DNA of 64,000 nucleotides from an uncultured Jannaschia sp. (GTDB lineage: Bacteria; Pseudomonadota; Alphaproteobacteria; Rhodobacterales; Rhodobacteraceae). The translations under genes were made by a program, and so were the position numbers. Location: positions 2,161,001-2,225,000 of the forward strand of contig NZ_CANNEZ010000001.1 in NCBI RefSeq assembly GCF_947503795.1. Direction: 5' to 3'. Under the pieces are notes generated by a model, which was given only the letters and a program-made list of their open reading frames with translations, was not told where the DNA came from and did no database searches. Shown piece after piece: positions 18,249 through 27,500 of the stretch (within the stretch, counting starts at the first letter, position 1; each line of letters opens with the position of its first letter).

Positions 18249-21020
18249 ATGACGCCAGAAATCGCCCTCCACCTTTCGCTCGACGGCATCGCCGTCCTGT
18301 CCCGCGCCCCCGAGGGCGGCTGGTGGCGCGAGGGGGTCGTGCGGCTCGATGCCGAGGACATGGCCGAAGGGTTGACGCGTTTGCGTGACCGGGCCGCCGC
18401 CCGCGTCGGCGAGGGATTCACCTCGGTCCTGATCCTGCCCGACAGCCAGCTGCTCTACACGTCGCTCGAGCGCGACGACCGCAAGCCCGACGAGACGATC
18501 CGCGCGTTCCTGAAGGGGCGGACGCCCTATGCCGTCGAGGATCTGGCCTATGACTGGGAGCAGCGGGGCGATCGGCTGCAGGTCGCCGTCGTCGCCCTCG
18601 AGACGCTGCTCGAAGCCGAGACCTTCGCCGCCGATTTCGGCTTCCGCCCGGTTGCGGTCGTGGCCGACCCCGAAGACAGCATCTATCCCGGTCTGCCGAA
18701 TTTCGGACGCACCGGCATCGCCACGGAGCTGTTGGGCGGCGCGACCTTGGACCTGAATCTTGGCGACGGCTTCGATGTGACCCCGGCCCCCGCACCGCCC
18801 GCGATGCCCGAGCCGGAGCCCGAGCCGGAGATGGCGGCCCCCGAGCCGGATGACGCGCCCCCCGCAGAGCCCGAGCCCGAGCCCGAGGTGACGGCATCCG
18901 ATCCGGCGGAGACGGCCCCCGCCGAACCTGAGCCAGAGCCGGTGGCGGCAGCACCCACCATACCCGCTCCCGCCCCCGCGCCGGAGCCCGAGCCGGTCGA
19001 GGCCGCATTGCCCGAGGCCGCGGCGGAGACGCCCGCCCCTGATGATGCGCGCGAGGCCGCAACACCCGAGGCACCGCAGCCGAAGGAGGAGCCGATCTTC
19101 GCGCGCAGCCGGAAGGCGATCGCGGAGGCCGATGCGGAACACCAGCCGACATTCTCGACCCGGCGCAAGCCCGACGCGCAGCCCGAGCCGCTCGAGGAGG
19201 TGCGTATCGCGCCGCGCCTGACCACCCCACCCCGGCCCGGCACGCCGCCGCCGCCCCGATCGGGAACGGCCGCACCGACCGTCCGGATCGAGCCGCGGGC
19301 CGACGGCATTGCCGCATCCACACCCGCCGCAGCACCCGCGGACCGCCCGTCGAAGGTCGCGCCCGTGGTCGCCGCCGCGGGGGGCCTCGCCGCGACGATC
19401 GGCGCGCTGCGCGCCCGCCGGTCCGAACGGCGTATCGCCACCGAAGAGGAGAAGGCCCGCGCCGCCGAGGCCGAGGCGTTGGCACTGCCGGGGCTCGCCC
19501 GCGAGAAGGCGTCTCAGCCCGAGCGCTCGGGGCTGGGCCTCGGGCTTTACCTGACGCTGGGCCTCCTGGCGCTGCTGGCCGTGGTCGGGCTCGGGGCGGC
19601 GTTCCTCGATGGCGGCGACCCGGTCGAACAGGCCGTGGTCGCGCCCGAACCCGCCCTGCCCGTGCCGGATGCGCCCGCCGCGCCCGACAGCGGCCCGGTC
19701 ATCCTGACCGACACCGTCCCGATACTGCCCGTCGAAGAGGCGCCAGCCCCGGACGCACCCGCGGCCCCCGACGCGCCCGAGACCGACCTCGCAGCACTTC
19801 TGCCCGCGCCCGACGGCACCAGCACCGCCTCGCCGATCCCCGATCTCGTCGACCCGCCGCTGCCCGTGCCCGGGGCCACGCCCGAGGAGCTGGCTGAGGC
19901 CGATGCGCCCGAGGCCGATCCCGGCCCGCTCGAGGTGTTCTCGGCGCGGGGCGCGTTCGAGGCCGCGCCGACCCCCGCCGCCCCCGAGCCGCAGGACGCC
20001 GCCGAGATCTACCTCGCCTCAATCGATCCGGTGGTCGCCGCCGAGGACGCCGTGGCGCTGCCTGCCGCGCGGACGCCGGAGGACGGGTTCACGCCGCAGA
20101 CCCTGCCCGCGCCGCCCGGCGTGGTCTTCGATACCGATACCGAGACGGGCCTGATCGCGCCGTCGCCCGAGGGGGTGCTGGCACCGGGCGGCTTCGCGCT
20201 GGTGTCCGGGCGTCCGGACGTCATGCCGACGCCGCGCCCCGGCGATGCCCCGGTCGCAAGCGAACCCGATGCCGGGGCCGCCGCGGAGTTGGACGACGAG
20301 GCGCGCGCCATCCTGCGCCGCACCCGTCCGGTCGAGCGCCCGACCGATGCCGCCGAGCAGGTCGAACGCCAGAGCTTCGGCGGCCTGACGCGCGAGGAGA
20401 TCACGCGCACGCGCCCGCAGCCCCGCCCGACCTCGATCCAGGACGCCGCCGTGCGCCGCGCGCAGGAGAGCGAGACCGCAGATCGCATCGCCGCCGAGCA
20501 GGATGCCGCAACCCAGACCGCCGCCGAGCAGGCCGCGATCGAGGCCGCCGCCGCCTCGCTGGCCAGCCGGGGGGCGCAGACCGCGCCGACCGGCCCGGTC
20601 TCGGAGCTGGCGCTGGTGCAATCCGACCGGCCCCGGACGCGGCCCCGCTCCGTCGAGCGGGACGCGGCGCGGATCGTCACCCAGCGGCGCCAGCAGGCCT
20701 CGGCCGCCCCGGCCGCCGCCGCCGCGACCCCGCAGGCCCGGCAGGCCGACCAGGGCAGCCCGCAGATCCGCTCGGCCGGGGGGAACGTCGCCCGCGCGGC
20801 GACGGAGCGGAACCAGCTGCGCCTCAACCGGATCAACCTGATCGGGGTCTATGGCCGCCCCTCGGCGCGTCGCGCGCTGGTGCGGCTGTCGAACGGGCGC
20901 TACGTCAAGGTCGAGGTGGGCGACCGGCTGGATCGCGGCCGCGTCGTCGCCATCGGCGAGGACCAGCTCGTCTATCAGAAGGGCGGGCGCAATGTCGGGC
21001 TGAACCTGCCCAACGGCTGA
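18249..21020 (+). CDS. GspL/PilM-like N-terminus, single TM, PilP/GspC-like C-terminus: large Pro/Ala-rich membrane protein
   Basis: 923 residues. Residues 1-160 (IALHLSLDGIAVL..., SVLILPDSQLLYTSLE, FLKGRTPYAVEDLAYDW) resemble the cytoplasmic actin-like domain of GspL/PilM. Residues 180-425 are a low-complexity acidic Pro/Glu/Ala linker with basic patches. Residues 430-452 form one TM segment. A second long Pro/Ala region follows, and residues 855-923 (RINLIGVYGRPSARRALVRL, VEVGDRLDRGRVVAIG) match the PilP/GspC homology-region fold. This looks like an inner-membrane alignment-complex protein in one chain, but no other pilus or type II secretion gene is nearby. Relatives are often misnamed translation initiation factor 2. 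Function unknown. Confidence 0.7.
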   Translation: MTPEIALHLSLDGIAVLSRAPEGGWWREGVVRLDAEDMAEGLTRLRDRAAARVGEGFTSVLILPDSQLLYTSLERDDRKPDETIRAFLKGRTPYAVEDLAYDWEQRGDRLQVAVVALETLLEAETFAADFGFRPVAVVADPEDSIYPGLPNFGRTGIATELLGGATLDLNLGDGFDVTPAPAPPAMPEPEPEPEMAAPEPDDAPPAEPEPEPEVTASDPAETAPAEPEPEPVAAAPTIPAPAPAPEPEPVEAALPEAAAETPAPDDAREAATPEAPQPKEEPIFARSRKAIAEADAEHQPTFSTRRKPDAQPEPLEEVRIAPRLTTPPRPGTPPPPRSGTAAPTVRIEPRADGIAASTPAAAPADRPSKVAPVVAAAGGLAATIGALRARRSERRIATEEEKARAAEAEALALPGLAREKASQPERSGLGLGLYLTLGLLALLAVVGLGAAFLDGGDPVEQAVVAPEPALPVPDAPAAPDSGPVILTDTVPILPVEEAPAPDAPAAPDAPETDLAALLPAPDGTSTASPIPDLVDPPLPVPGATPEELAEADAPEADPGPLEVFSARGAFEAAPTPAAPEPQDAAEIYLASIDPVVAAEDAVALPAARTPEDGFTPQTLPAPPGVVFDTDTETGLIAPSPEGVLAPGGFALVSGRPDVMPTPRPGDAPVASEPDAGAAAELDDEARAILRRTRPVERPTDAAEQVERQSFGGLTREEITRTRPQPRPTSIQDAAVRRAQESETADRIAAEQDAATQTAAEQAAIEAAAASLASRGAQTAPTGPVSELALVQSDRPRTRPRSVERDAARIVTQRRQQASAAPAAAAATPQARQADQGSPQIRSAGGNVARAATERNQLRLNRINLIGVYGRPSARRALVRLSNGRYVKVEVGDRLDRGRVVAIGEDQLVYQKGGRNVGLNLPNG

Positions 21021-21027
21021 GCCCGCG

Positions 21028-21372
21028 TCAGAGCCCGAACGCTGCCCGCGTCGCCGGGCTCCACCCGATCCGCACGTTCGCGCCGTCCTCGATCACCGGT
21101 CGCTTGATGAGCGTCGGGAGCGCCGCCATCAGCTCGATCGGATCGCCCGCGCGCGCCTCCGCATCAAGGCCGCGCCACGTGGTCGAACGGGTATTGAGGA
21201 GTGCGTCGCCCACCGCCTCCCGCCAGCGCCGGATCTCGGCCGCGACCGGCACCGATTCGCGCAGATCGCGCCATTCGACCTCGTATCCTGCCGCGCGAAG
21301 CGCCGTTCGCGCCGCACGACAGCTGTCGCATTGGGCAATGCCGTGCAGGATAAGGGCGGTCGCGTGCGTCAT
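21028..21372 (-). CDS. ArsC/Spx-family protein
   Basis: 114 residues. Thioredoxin-like ArsC/Spx fold with an N-terminal CDSC pair (GIAQCDSCRAARTALRAAGYEVEWRDLRE), similar in position to the CxxC of Spx/YffB proteins, and the conserved LIKRPVIEDG segment. The arsenate-reductase triad Arg is not evident, so arsenate reduction is not assured; YffB-like thiol chemistry is as likely. The start is the ATG at 21372; an in-frame ATG at 21384 also exists. It is divergent from the cold-shock gene. Confidence 0.85.
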   Translation of the reverse strand: MTHATALILHGIAQCDSCRAARTALRAAGYEVEWRDLRESVPVAAEIRRWREAVGDALLNTRSTTWRGLDAEARAGDPIELMAALPTLIKRPVIEDGANVRIGWSPATRAAFGL

Positions 21373-21395
21373 GCCCCGGGTCATGCCCGGCGGTC

Positions 21396-21425
21396 TTGAC
21401 AGAATCAATGCAGCCCTTAGCTCAA
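21396..21425 (+). promoter_or_regulatory. Candidate sigma-70 promoter for the cold-shock gene
   Basis: A perfect TTGACA hexamer at 21396-21401 is followed after 16-17 bases by a TAGCTC/AGCTCA region that is only a poor -10. It lies about 115 bp upstream of the csp start, leaving a leader of roughly 80-90 bases, which is common for cold-shock mRNAs. Confidence 0.35.
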
Positions 21426-21516
21426 ATGATGTGTTCGTCGGGCACGGAGGCCCCGTGCTTGCGTCCACCATGCCGCCGCGATGTTGCGGGCGGGACGACA
21501 CTTGAGGAGACCCGGT

Positions 21517-21726
21517 ATGGCCACGGGCACCGTGAAATGGTTCAATACGACAAAGGGATACGGCTTCATCGCCCCCGATGACGGCGGCAAGGACATCTTC
21601 GTCCACATCTCCGCGGTCGAGCGCGCCGGACTGACCGGATTGCGCGACAATCAGAAGGTGGAATTCGAGATGCGCGAGGGCCGTGACGGTCGCTCCTCGG
21701 CGTCGGATCTCGTCCCGCTGGACTGA
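21517..21726 (+). CDS. Cold-shock protein (CspA family)
   Basis: 69 residues, a single cold-shock domain. RNP1 is KGYGFIAPD and RNP2 DIFVHISAV; the start MATGTVKWFN is canonical. The ATG follows GAGGAGA at good distance. It binds single-stranded nucleic acid and acts as an RNA chaperone. It is monocistronic, with a promoter-like hexamer upstream and a strong terminator 57 bp after the stop. Confidence 0.97.
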   Translation: MATGTVKWFNTTKGYGFIAPDDGGKDIFVHISAVERAGLTGLRDNQKVEFEMREGRDGRSSASDLVPLD

Positions 21727-21782
21727 CCGACCCCCCATCCGATCCGAACCGATCCGCCGAGACGAGCGGGCCGGGATGTCTG

Positions 21783-21808
21783 GACGCCTGCGAAAGCGGG
21801 CGTCTTTT
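21783..21808 (+). terminator. Intrinsic terminator of the cold-shock gene
   Basis: A 9-bp stem (GACGCCTGC / GCGGGCGTC, one G-T wobble) is capped by a GAAA tetraloop and followed directly by TTTT and then GTGTTT. Confidence 0.9.
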
Positions 21809-22188
21809 GTGTTTGGGATCGCAGGACGGGACGCCGCCGGGCCCCAACGTCGGGACGACGGGGGCGGAGGCGCGGTCGGCCTGCCCCGTCGCGTGTCGCG
21901 GGGCCATGATATGGCGGCTGCGTGCAGCTCGGGCGGTCGAACGGACCCGGTCCAATGGGCCACGACCTCTGGATGGAAAACCGGCGCCGCGCCCTGGTGT
22001 CGGGCGGGCGGGTTCCGGCACAGGCCGTCGGCCTGCGATCCTGACCGGGGCGATGTGCCCCGGTCCACCGGCGGGCGGATGAACCCGTCGCTTTCGTTTG
22101 CTGTCGACAGGAGGGGTTGTCCGGTCGAGCGGTTAACGCCTCGTGAATGCGCGCATCAAAACGCGCGAGACCCTTCGCTCCACCGGGC
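21809..22188. other. Non-coding gap, nothing recognised
   Basis: About 380 bases between the csp terminator and the 3' end of the acyl-CoA synthetase gene. Open frames cross it on both strands but have no ribosome site, start in the middle of csp or contain only Arg/Gly/Pro-rich composition. I see no RNA gene, repeat or clear promoter. Confidence 0.5.
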
Positions 22189-24087
22189 TCAGTCGGCCCA
22201 TTCCCAAGGCGTCGTGTAGTTGCCCATGACGGCGATCACGTCCCGTTCCTCGACCTCTCCGGTCTTTGCCAGCTTGGCCACGAGACCGCGGCGCTTGTCC
22301 TCGGTGACGCTCGCGACCTTGGCCGAAACGCCGGCATCGGCGAGGGCGGCGTCGAAGATCCGCGTGATGGCCCGCTTGCGCAGGTCGGGCTTGAAGACCT
22401 TGCCGACGGCGGTCTTCGGCAGCTCGTCGAGGATCTCGATATGCTTGGGATGCGCGGCGCGTTCGCCGACATGCTCCTTGCAATGCGCGATGAGGTCGTC
22501 GGGGCTGCAGGACGCGCCCGAGACCAGCTCGACATAGGCGCAGGGCAGCTCGCCCGCGAAGGCGTCGGGCTGGCCGATGGCACCCGCCATGGCGACGGCG
22601 GGGTGACCGGCCAACGCCTCCTCGATCTCGGCGGGGTCGATGTTGTGACCGCCGCGGATGATGAGGTCCTTGGCGCGGCCCGTGATCCAGAGATAGCCAT
22701 CCGGGTCCATCCGGCCCAGATCGCCCGTCCGCAGGTAATGGCGACCGTCGACCACGTGGTAAAGGTTCGTGTTCTTGTCGGCCTCGGTATAGGTCGCGCC
22801 GTCGCTGACGCCCGGGTTCGAAACGCAGATCTCGCCCACGGTGTCGGCCGCGCATTCCTCGGCGCCGTTGCCCTTCTCCATCAGGATCTTCACGTCGCAA
22901 TGCATGAAGGGGATGCCGACGGAGCCGATCTTCTTCTCGCCGTCCACCGGGTTGCAAGAGACGAGGCAGGTCGCTTCGGTCAGGCCGTAGCCCTCGACCA
23001 CCGTGACGCCCGTGTCGCGCTCGAACCGCTTGAAGAGTTCGACCGGCAGCGGCGAGGAGCCGGAGAACGCCGTCTTGATCGACGAGACATCGGCATCGAC
23101 GGGGCGCTGCATCATCGCGGACATGGCGGTCGGCACGGTGATGAGGAAGGTCACCTTCCAGCGTTCGATCAGCTTCCACATGTTGTCGAAGACGCCGTCG
23201 CCCCGGTAGCCTTGGGGCGTGGGGAAGACGACATGCGCGCCGGACGCGACCATCGCCATCAGGATCACGTGGCAGGCGAAGACGTGGAACAGCGGCAGCG
23301 GGCACATCACCACGTCCTGCTCGGAGAAGAGCAGGCGATGGCCGACCCAGCCGTTGTAGATCATGCCGGAATAGCTGTGCTGCGCGACCTTGGGCATGCC
23401 GGTCGTGCCGCCGGTGTGGAAATAGGCCGCGACGCGGTCGCCGGTGGCATCCGCGAAGGTCAGCTTGTCCTTCGGCTGCTTGGCCACCTCCTGCGTCCAG
23501 TTGAGGACGCGGGCCTTGTGCTTGACCTCGACCTTGGGCCGCAGGAGCGGGACGATCAGCTTCTTCAGACCGGTCAGGTAGCGGTGCAGGTCGACCTCGA
23601 GCACGGTCTCGACATTCGGGGCCAGCGCCACGGCCTCGGCGACCTTCTGGGCCACGTCGGTCTTCGGAAAGGCGCGCAGCGTCACGACGACCTTGGCCTT
23701 CGTCTCGCGCAGGATGGCGCCAATCTGCTCGGGCTCGAGCAGGGGATTGATCGGGTTGGCGATGCCCGCGACGGCCCCGCCCATCAGGACCATCGCTGTC
23801 TCGGTGCAGTTCGGGAGGACGTAGGCGACGGTGTCGGTCTCGCCGACGCCGAGGCTGCGGAAGAGGTTCGCGGCCTGCGTGACCTGGGCGCGGAATTCGG
23901 TCCAGGTCAGGGTCTCGGCGGGATCGGACGGGCCGGAGAAGAGCTGGTAGCTGATCGCGGGCCGGTCGCCATGCGCGGCGGCGGTGTTCGACAGAAGCTC
24001 GTAGAGCGTGGTGGCCGGTTGGGCGTCGGACCAGGGTTCGGCACCCTCGATATCCAGAATGTCCTGCTTGTTGGCAAAGCTCGCCAT
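22189..24087 (-). CDS. Acyl-CoA synthetase (AMP-forming, FadD-like)
   Basis: 632 residues. The adenylate-forming P-loop is FHTGGTTGMPKVAQHS, followed by GYGLTEATC, YLRTGDLGRMDPDGYLWITGRAKDLIIRGGHNI, and the catalytic Lys in LPKTAVGKVFKPDLRK. The ATG at 24087 has GGGAGGA just upstream. It activates a carboxylic acid, probably a medium or long-chain fatty acid, to the CoA thioester. An insert around residues 160-200 (between the N-terminal part and the P-loop) and a length above 600 fit the large acyl-CoA synthetase subgroup common in roseobacters. Chain-length preference is not readable. Confidence 0.9.
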   Translation of the reverse strand: MASFANKQDILDIEGAEPWSDAQPATTLYELLSNTAAAHGDRPAISYQLFSGPSDPAETLTWTEFRAQVTQAANLFRSLGVGETDTVAYVLPNCTETAMVLMGGAVAGIANPINPLLEPEQIGAILRETKAKVVVTLRAFPKTDVAQKVAEAVALAPNVETVLEVDLHRYLTGLKKLIVPLLRPKVEVKHKARVLNWTQEVAKQPKDKLTFADATGDRVAAYFHTGGTTGMPKVAQHSYSGMIYNGWVGHRLLFSEQDVVMCPLPLFHVFACHVILMAMVASGAHVVFPTPQGYRGDGVFDNMWKLIERWKVTFLITVPTAMSAMMQRPVDADVSSIKTAFSGSSPLPVELFKRFERDTGVTVVEGYGLTEATCLVSCNPVDGEKKIGSVGIPFMHCDVKILMEKGNGAEECAADTVGEICVSNPGVSDGATYTEADKNTNLYHVVDGRHYLRTGDLGRMDPDGYLWITGRAKDLIIRGGHNIDPAEIEEALAGHPAVAMAGAIGQPDAFAGELPCAYVELVSGASCSPDDLIAHCKEHVGERAAHPKHIEILDELPKTAVGKVFKPDLRKRAITRIFDAALADAGVSAKVASVTEDKRRGLVAKLAKTGEVEERDVIAVMGNYTTPWEWAD

Positions 24088-24299
24088 GTATTCCTCCCTG
24101 GGCGTCCCGCAGCCCTCCCGCCACAGGTTCGCGCGTAATTGGGGGTCGCACAAGCGGAACGCAAGACGGACGCTACGGCGGACGGGGCCATGAGGCGGCG
24201 CAATCCGCGTCGGGATGGACCCGGCGGGCGGGTCTGTGTGAGGACGAGGCAGGTTGGCGGGCCGCAGGCGCCCGGCCCCGAGCGGCGAGGACGAAGACG

Positions 24300-24908
24300 A
24301 TGAGAACGATGGCGGCGCTGGTCTTTCCCGGCTTTCAGACGCTCGACTTCTTCGGCCCGATCGAGATGCTCGGCGGCTTTCGCGACGAGATCGAGGTGGT
24401 GACGGTCGCCCAAGGATCGGACCCGGTCGTCAGCCGGCACGGACAGCGGATCGTCGTGGACCGCACGATCGCCGAGGGGACGGAGTACGACCTTCTGTTC
24501 CTGCCCGGTGGGGACTCCGCCCTCGACGCCGCCAGGGACCCCGCCCTGATGGACTGGATCCGCACGGTCTCGGGCTCCGCGGAATGCGTGCTCGCCGTCT
24601 GCACGGGAACCGTCCTTCTGGGGATGACCGGCGTGCTGGACGGGCGCAGGGCGACGACCAACAAGCTCGACTTCACGGCCACCGTGCCGCTGGCGCCCAG
24701 GGTCGAGTGGGTGCGGCAGGCCCGCTGGGTCGAGGACGGCACGTTCTTCACCTCGTCCGGCGTGTCGGCGGGGATGGACATGGCGTTGGGCGTGGCCGCC
24801 CGGCTGTTCGGGCGCGCGAAGGCCGAGGAGATGGCCTTCGGCTCGGAATACATCTGGAACAGCGACCCGGAGCGGGATCCGTTCGCCGGGCCGGCCGGGC
24901 TGGTCTGA
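24300..24908 (+). CDS. DJ-1/PfpI family protein
   Basis: 202 residues. A class-I glutamine-amidotransferase-like fold starts AALVFPGFQTLDFFGPIEML; the nucleophile elbow Cys is C101 in VLAVCTG, and the end carries the AEEMAFGSEY segment found in the isonitrile hydratase/DJ-1 group. It could be a glyoxalase III-like, protease-like or isonitrile hydratase enzyme. It is a lone gene convergent with the ABC exporter gene, 6 bp from its stop. Confidence 0.88.
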   Translation: MRTMAALVFPGFQTLDFFGPIEMLGGFRDEIEVVTVAQGSDPVVSRHGQRIVVDRTIAEGTEYDLLFLPGGDSALDAARDPALMDWIRTVSGSAECVLAVCTGTVLLGMTGVLDGRRATTNKLDFTATVPLAPRVEWVRQARWVEDGTFFTSSGVSAGMDMALGVAARLFGRAKAEEMAFGSEYIWNSDPERDPFAGPAGLV

Positions 24909-24914
24909 GGGCGG

Positions 24915-26696
24915 CTACTCCGCCGCGAGGCCGTCGGTGAATTGAAGCCGGGCGAGGCGCGCATAGAGGCCGCCTTCGGCCACAAGCTCGTCATGGGTGC
25001 CCTGTGCCGCGATAGCGCCGTCCTGCATGACGACGATCCGGTCGGCCTGCTTCACCGTGGCTAGCCGGTGCGCCACGATGATGGTCGTGCGTCCCTCGGC
25101 CAGCGTGGCGACAGCATCCTGCACGGCGCGCTCGCTCTCGGCGTCGAGCGCCGATGTCGCCTCGTCGAGCAACAGGACCGGCGCGTCGCGCAGGATGGCG
25201 CGGGCGATGGCGATGCGCTGCTTCTGTCCGCCCGACAGCATGACGCCCCGCTCGCCGACATAGGTGTCGTAGCCCTCGGGCAGGGCGGTAAGGAAGTCAT
25301 GCGCGGCGGCGGCCTTCGCGGCGGCCTCGACCTGCGCGTCGGTGGCCTCGGGATTGCCGAAGCGGATGTTGTCGCGCGCGCTCGCCGCGAAGATCACCGG
25401 GTCCTGCGGCACCAGCGCCATGCGGGCGCGGAAGCCGGCGCGATCCATCTCCCGCAGGTCGGTGCCGCCCAGCGTGATGGACCCGGCATCGGGGTCGTAG
25501 AAGCGCTGCAGGAGCTGAATCACGGTCGATTTGCCCGCGCCCGACGGGCCGACCAACGCGACCGTCTCGCCCGGCGCGACATGCAGCGTCACGTCGTCGA
25601 GCGCCGCGACGCCCGGACGGGTCGGGTAGCGGAAGGTGACACCCTCGAAGGCGATGGCCTCGCCCAAGGGCAGGGTCGCCGGGGCCTCGGGATCGGTGAC
25701 GTCGTCCTCGACCTCCAGAAGCTCGACAAGTCGTTCGGTGGCACCGGCGGCGCGTTGCAGCTCGCCCCAGATCTCCGACAGGGCGGCGACCGCGCCCGCT
25801 ACCATGATCGCGTAGATCAGGAACTGGATCAGCTCGCCCACGGTCATGACGCCGCCGCGCACGTCGCGCGCCCCGATCCAGAGCACGCCAACGATGCCCG
25901 CGAAGGTCAGCAGGATCACGATCACGGTCATGATCGCGCGGACACGGATGCGGGTGCGGGCCGAGAGGAAGGATTTCTCGGTCACGTCGTCGAAGCGATC
26001 CGAGGCTTCGTGTTCGAACGTGTAGGCCTGCACGGTCTGGGCCGAGAGCAGCCATTCGGACGCCTTGCCCGAGGATTCGGCGATCCAGTCCTGGTTCTCG
26101 CGGCTGAGCGTGCGGAGGCGGCGGCCGAGCACGATGATCGGCACGATCACGGCGGGCACGATCAGGAGAACGAGACCCGAGAGCTTGGGCGCCGTCCAGA
26201 GCATCAGCGCAAGGCCACCCATGAAGATCAGCATATTGCGCAGCGCGATCGAGACCGACGAGCTGACGACAGACAGCAGGAGCGTCGTGTCGGTCGTGAT
26301 CCGGCTGAGCACCTCGCCAGTCATGATGCCGTCGTAGAAATTGGGCGACATGCGGATCATGCGCGCGAAGACCGCCTTGCGGATGTCGGCCACGACCCGT
26401 TCGCCCAGCCGGGTGACGAGGTAGTATCGCAGCCCGGTCCCCAGCGCGAGAAGCGCCGCGATCACGAGCGCCCACGCGAAGTAGCGGTCGAGCAGGCCCG
26501 CGGCCCCGGTCTGGAACGCGTCGACCACCTGCCGCACCGCGAGGGGCAGCACGAGCGACACGCCCGCCGTCAGCGTCAGCGCCGCCAGCGCCGCGACGAC
26601 CATGCCGATATGCGGACGGAAGAACGGCGTCAGCGCCCTGAGGCTGCCGATACGCTTGGACCGCGCGCGATCCGCTTCCTTGGCGATGTCGGCCAT
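24915..26696 (-). CDS. ABC transporter, fused permease and ATPase (MsbA-like exporter)
   Basis: 593 residues, half-size type IV exporter. Six membrane segments occupy about residues 25-320 and the nucleotide-binding domain 350-593: Walker [10 protein letters not shown], signature [15 protein letters not shown], Walker [14 protein letters not shown], switch His in [11 protein letters not shown]. The ATG at 26696 follows GGAGGGCC. It works as a homodimer exporting lipid-like or hydrophobic substrates. True MsbA identity is not proven because lipid A genes are not adjacent. Confidence 0.92.
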   Translation of the reverse strand: MADIAKEADRARSKRIGSLRALTPFFRPHIGMVVAALAALTLTAGVSLVLPLAVRQVVDAFQTGAAGLLDRYFAWALVIAALLALGTGLRYYLVTRLGERVVADIRKAVFARMIRMSPNFYDGIMTGEVLSRITTDTTLLLSVVSSSVSIALRNMLIFMGGLALMLWTAPKLSGLVLLIVPAVIVPIIVLGRRLRTLSRENQDWIAESSGKASEWLLSAQTVQAYTFEHEASDRFDDVTEKSFLSARTRIRVRAIMTVIVILLTFAGIVGVLWIGARDVRGGVMTVGELIQFLIYAIMVAGAVAALSEIWGELQRAAGATERLVELLEVEDDVTDPEAPATLPLGEAIAFEGVTFRYPTRPGVAALDDVTLHVAPGETVALVGPSGAGKSTVIQLLQRFYDPDAGSITLGGTDLREMDRAGFRARMALVPQDPVIFAASARDNIRFGNPEATDAQVEAAAKAAAAHDFLTALPEGYDTYVGERGVMLSGGQKQRIAIARAILRDAPVLLLDEATSALDAESERAVQDAVATLAEGRTTIIVAHRLATVKQADRIVVMQDGAIAAQGTHDELVAEGGLYARLARLQFTDGLAAE

Positions 26697-26820
26697 GGGC
26701 CCTCCGGTCTGGGGTTTCGAGGTAGCCGCGCGCGGCTGGAGGCGCAAGAACGACGCGGCGGCTTCGGGCTTGACCGTGGCGCATCGGGGACGCGAGGCTG
26801 CGCAGCGGGGGGCGCAAGCG

Positions 26821-26994
26821 ATGTACAATCCGATCGATGTGACCGCGATGGTGTTCTACGGGCTGGTCTGCATGGCGCTGGCCGGGTTCGTCCCGGCGTC
26901 CCGGCGGCGCGGGATCCGGCTGGCCATCGGGGCGGCGGTCGGCGTCGCGGCGGCGGTGGTGCTGCACCTGGTGCGGGGACCGCTGGGCCTCTGA
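26821..26994 (+). CDS. Small two-TM membrane protein
   Basis: 57 residues. Two hydrophobic helices (about residues 7-26 and 33-51) are separated by a basic loop ASRRRGIR, giving an in-in hairpin topology by the positive-inside rule. It lies between the divergent ABC exporter start and the tRNA. There is no strong ribosome site, so confidence is moderate; no known family. Confidence 0.5.
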   Translation: MYNPIDVTAMVFYGLVCMALAGFVPASRRRGIRLAIGAAVGVAAAVVLHLVRGPLGL

Positions 26995-27026
26995 CGGCGG
27001 CAGCCGGGGCGGTCGAGGGAAACCGG

Positions 27027-27097
<71 letters not shown>

Positions 27098-27212
27098 GCG
27101 CCGATGGCCCCGTCTATCGCCGGGCCGGGGGGCGGCGCAAGACCCGTGGGCCGTATTGAACCCCGTCCCGCCCGGCGCTAGACCGCCCCGGACCCGCAGC
27201 CCCGGAGGCCCC

Positions 27213-27500
27213 ATGTCCATCGACCGAGAGACCGCACGCCGCGTGGCGAAGCTGGCGCGCATCGCCGTGCCCGAAGACCGGCTGGACGCGCTCGCGGGCG
27301 AGTTCAATTCGATCCTCGGCTTCATCGAGCAGTTGCAGGAGGTCGATGTGGACGGGGTCGAGCCGATGGTCTCGGTCGAGCCGATGCGCCTGAAGCGCCG
27401 CGAGGACGTGGTGACCGATGGCGGCCAGCCCGAAGCCGTGCTGGCCAATGCCCCCGAAGCCCGCGAAGGGTTCTTCGCCGTCCCGAAGGTGGTGGAATGA
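27213..27500 (+). CDS. gatC: Asp-tRNA(Asn)/Glu-tRNA(Gln) amidotransferase subunit C
   Basis: 95 residues. Typical GatC start [16 protein letters not shown], with [23 protein letters not shown] lies upstream of the ATG. It stabilises GatA and is needed to form Gln-tRNA(Gln) and, in many bacteria, Asn-tRNA(Asn) by transamidation. It overlaps gatA by 4 bp; gatB is not in the window. Confidence 0.97.
   Translation: MSIDRETARRVAKLARIAVPEDRLDALAGEFNSILGFIEQLQEVDVDGVEPMVSVEPMRLKRREDVVTDGGQPEAVLANAPEAREGFFAVPKVVE

Noticed and set aside
21683..22219. Open frame after the cold-shock gene
   Set aside because: It starts inside csp in another frame, crosses the csp terminator and has Arg/Gly-rich composition without a ribosome site.
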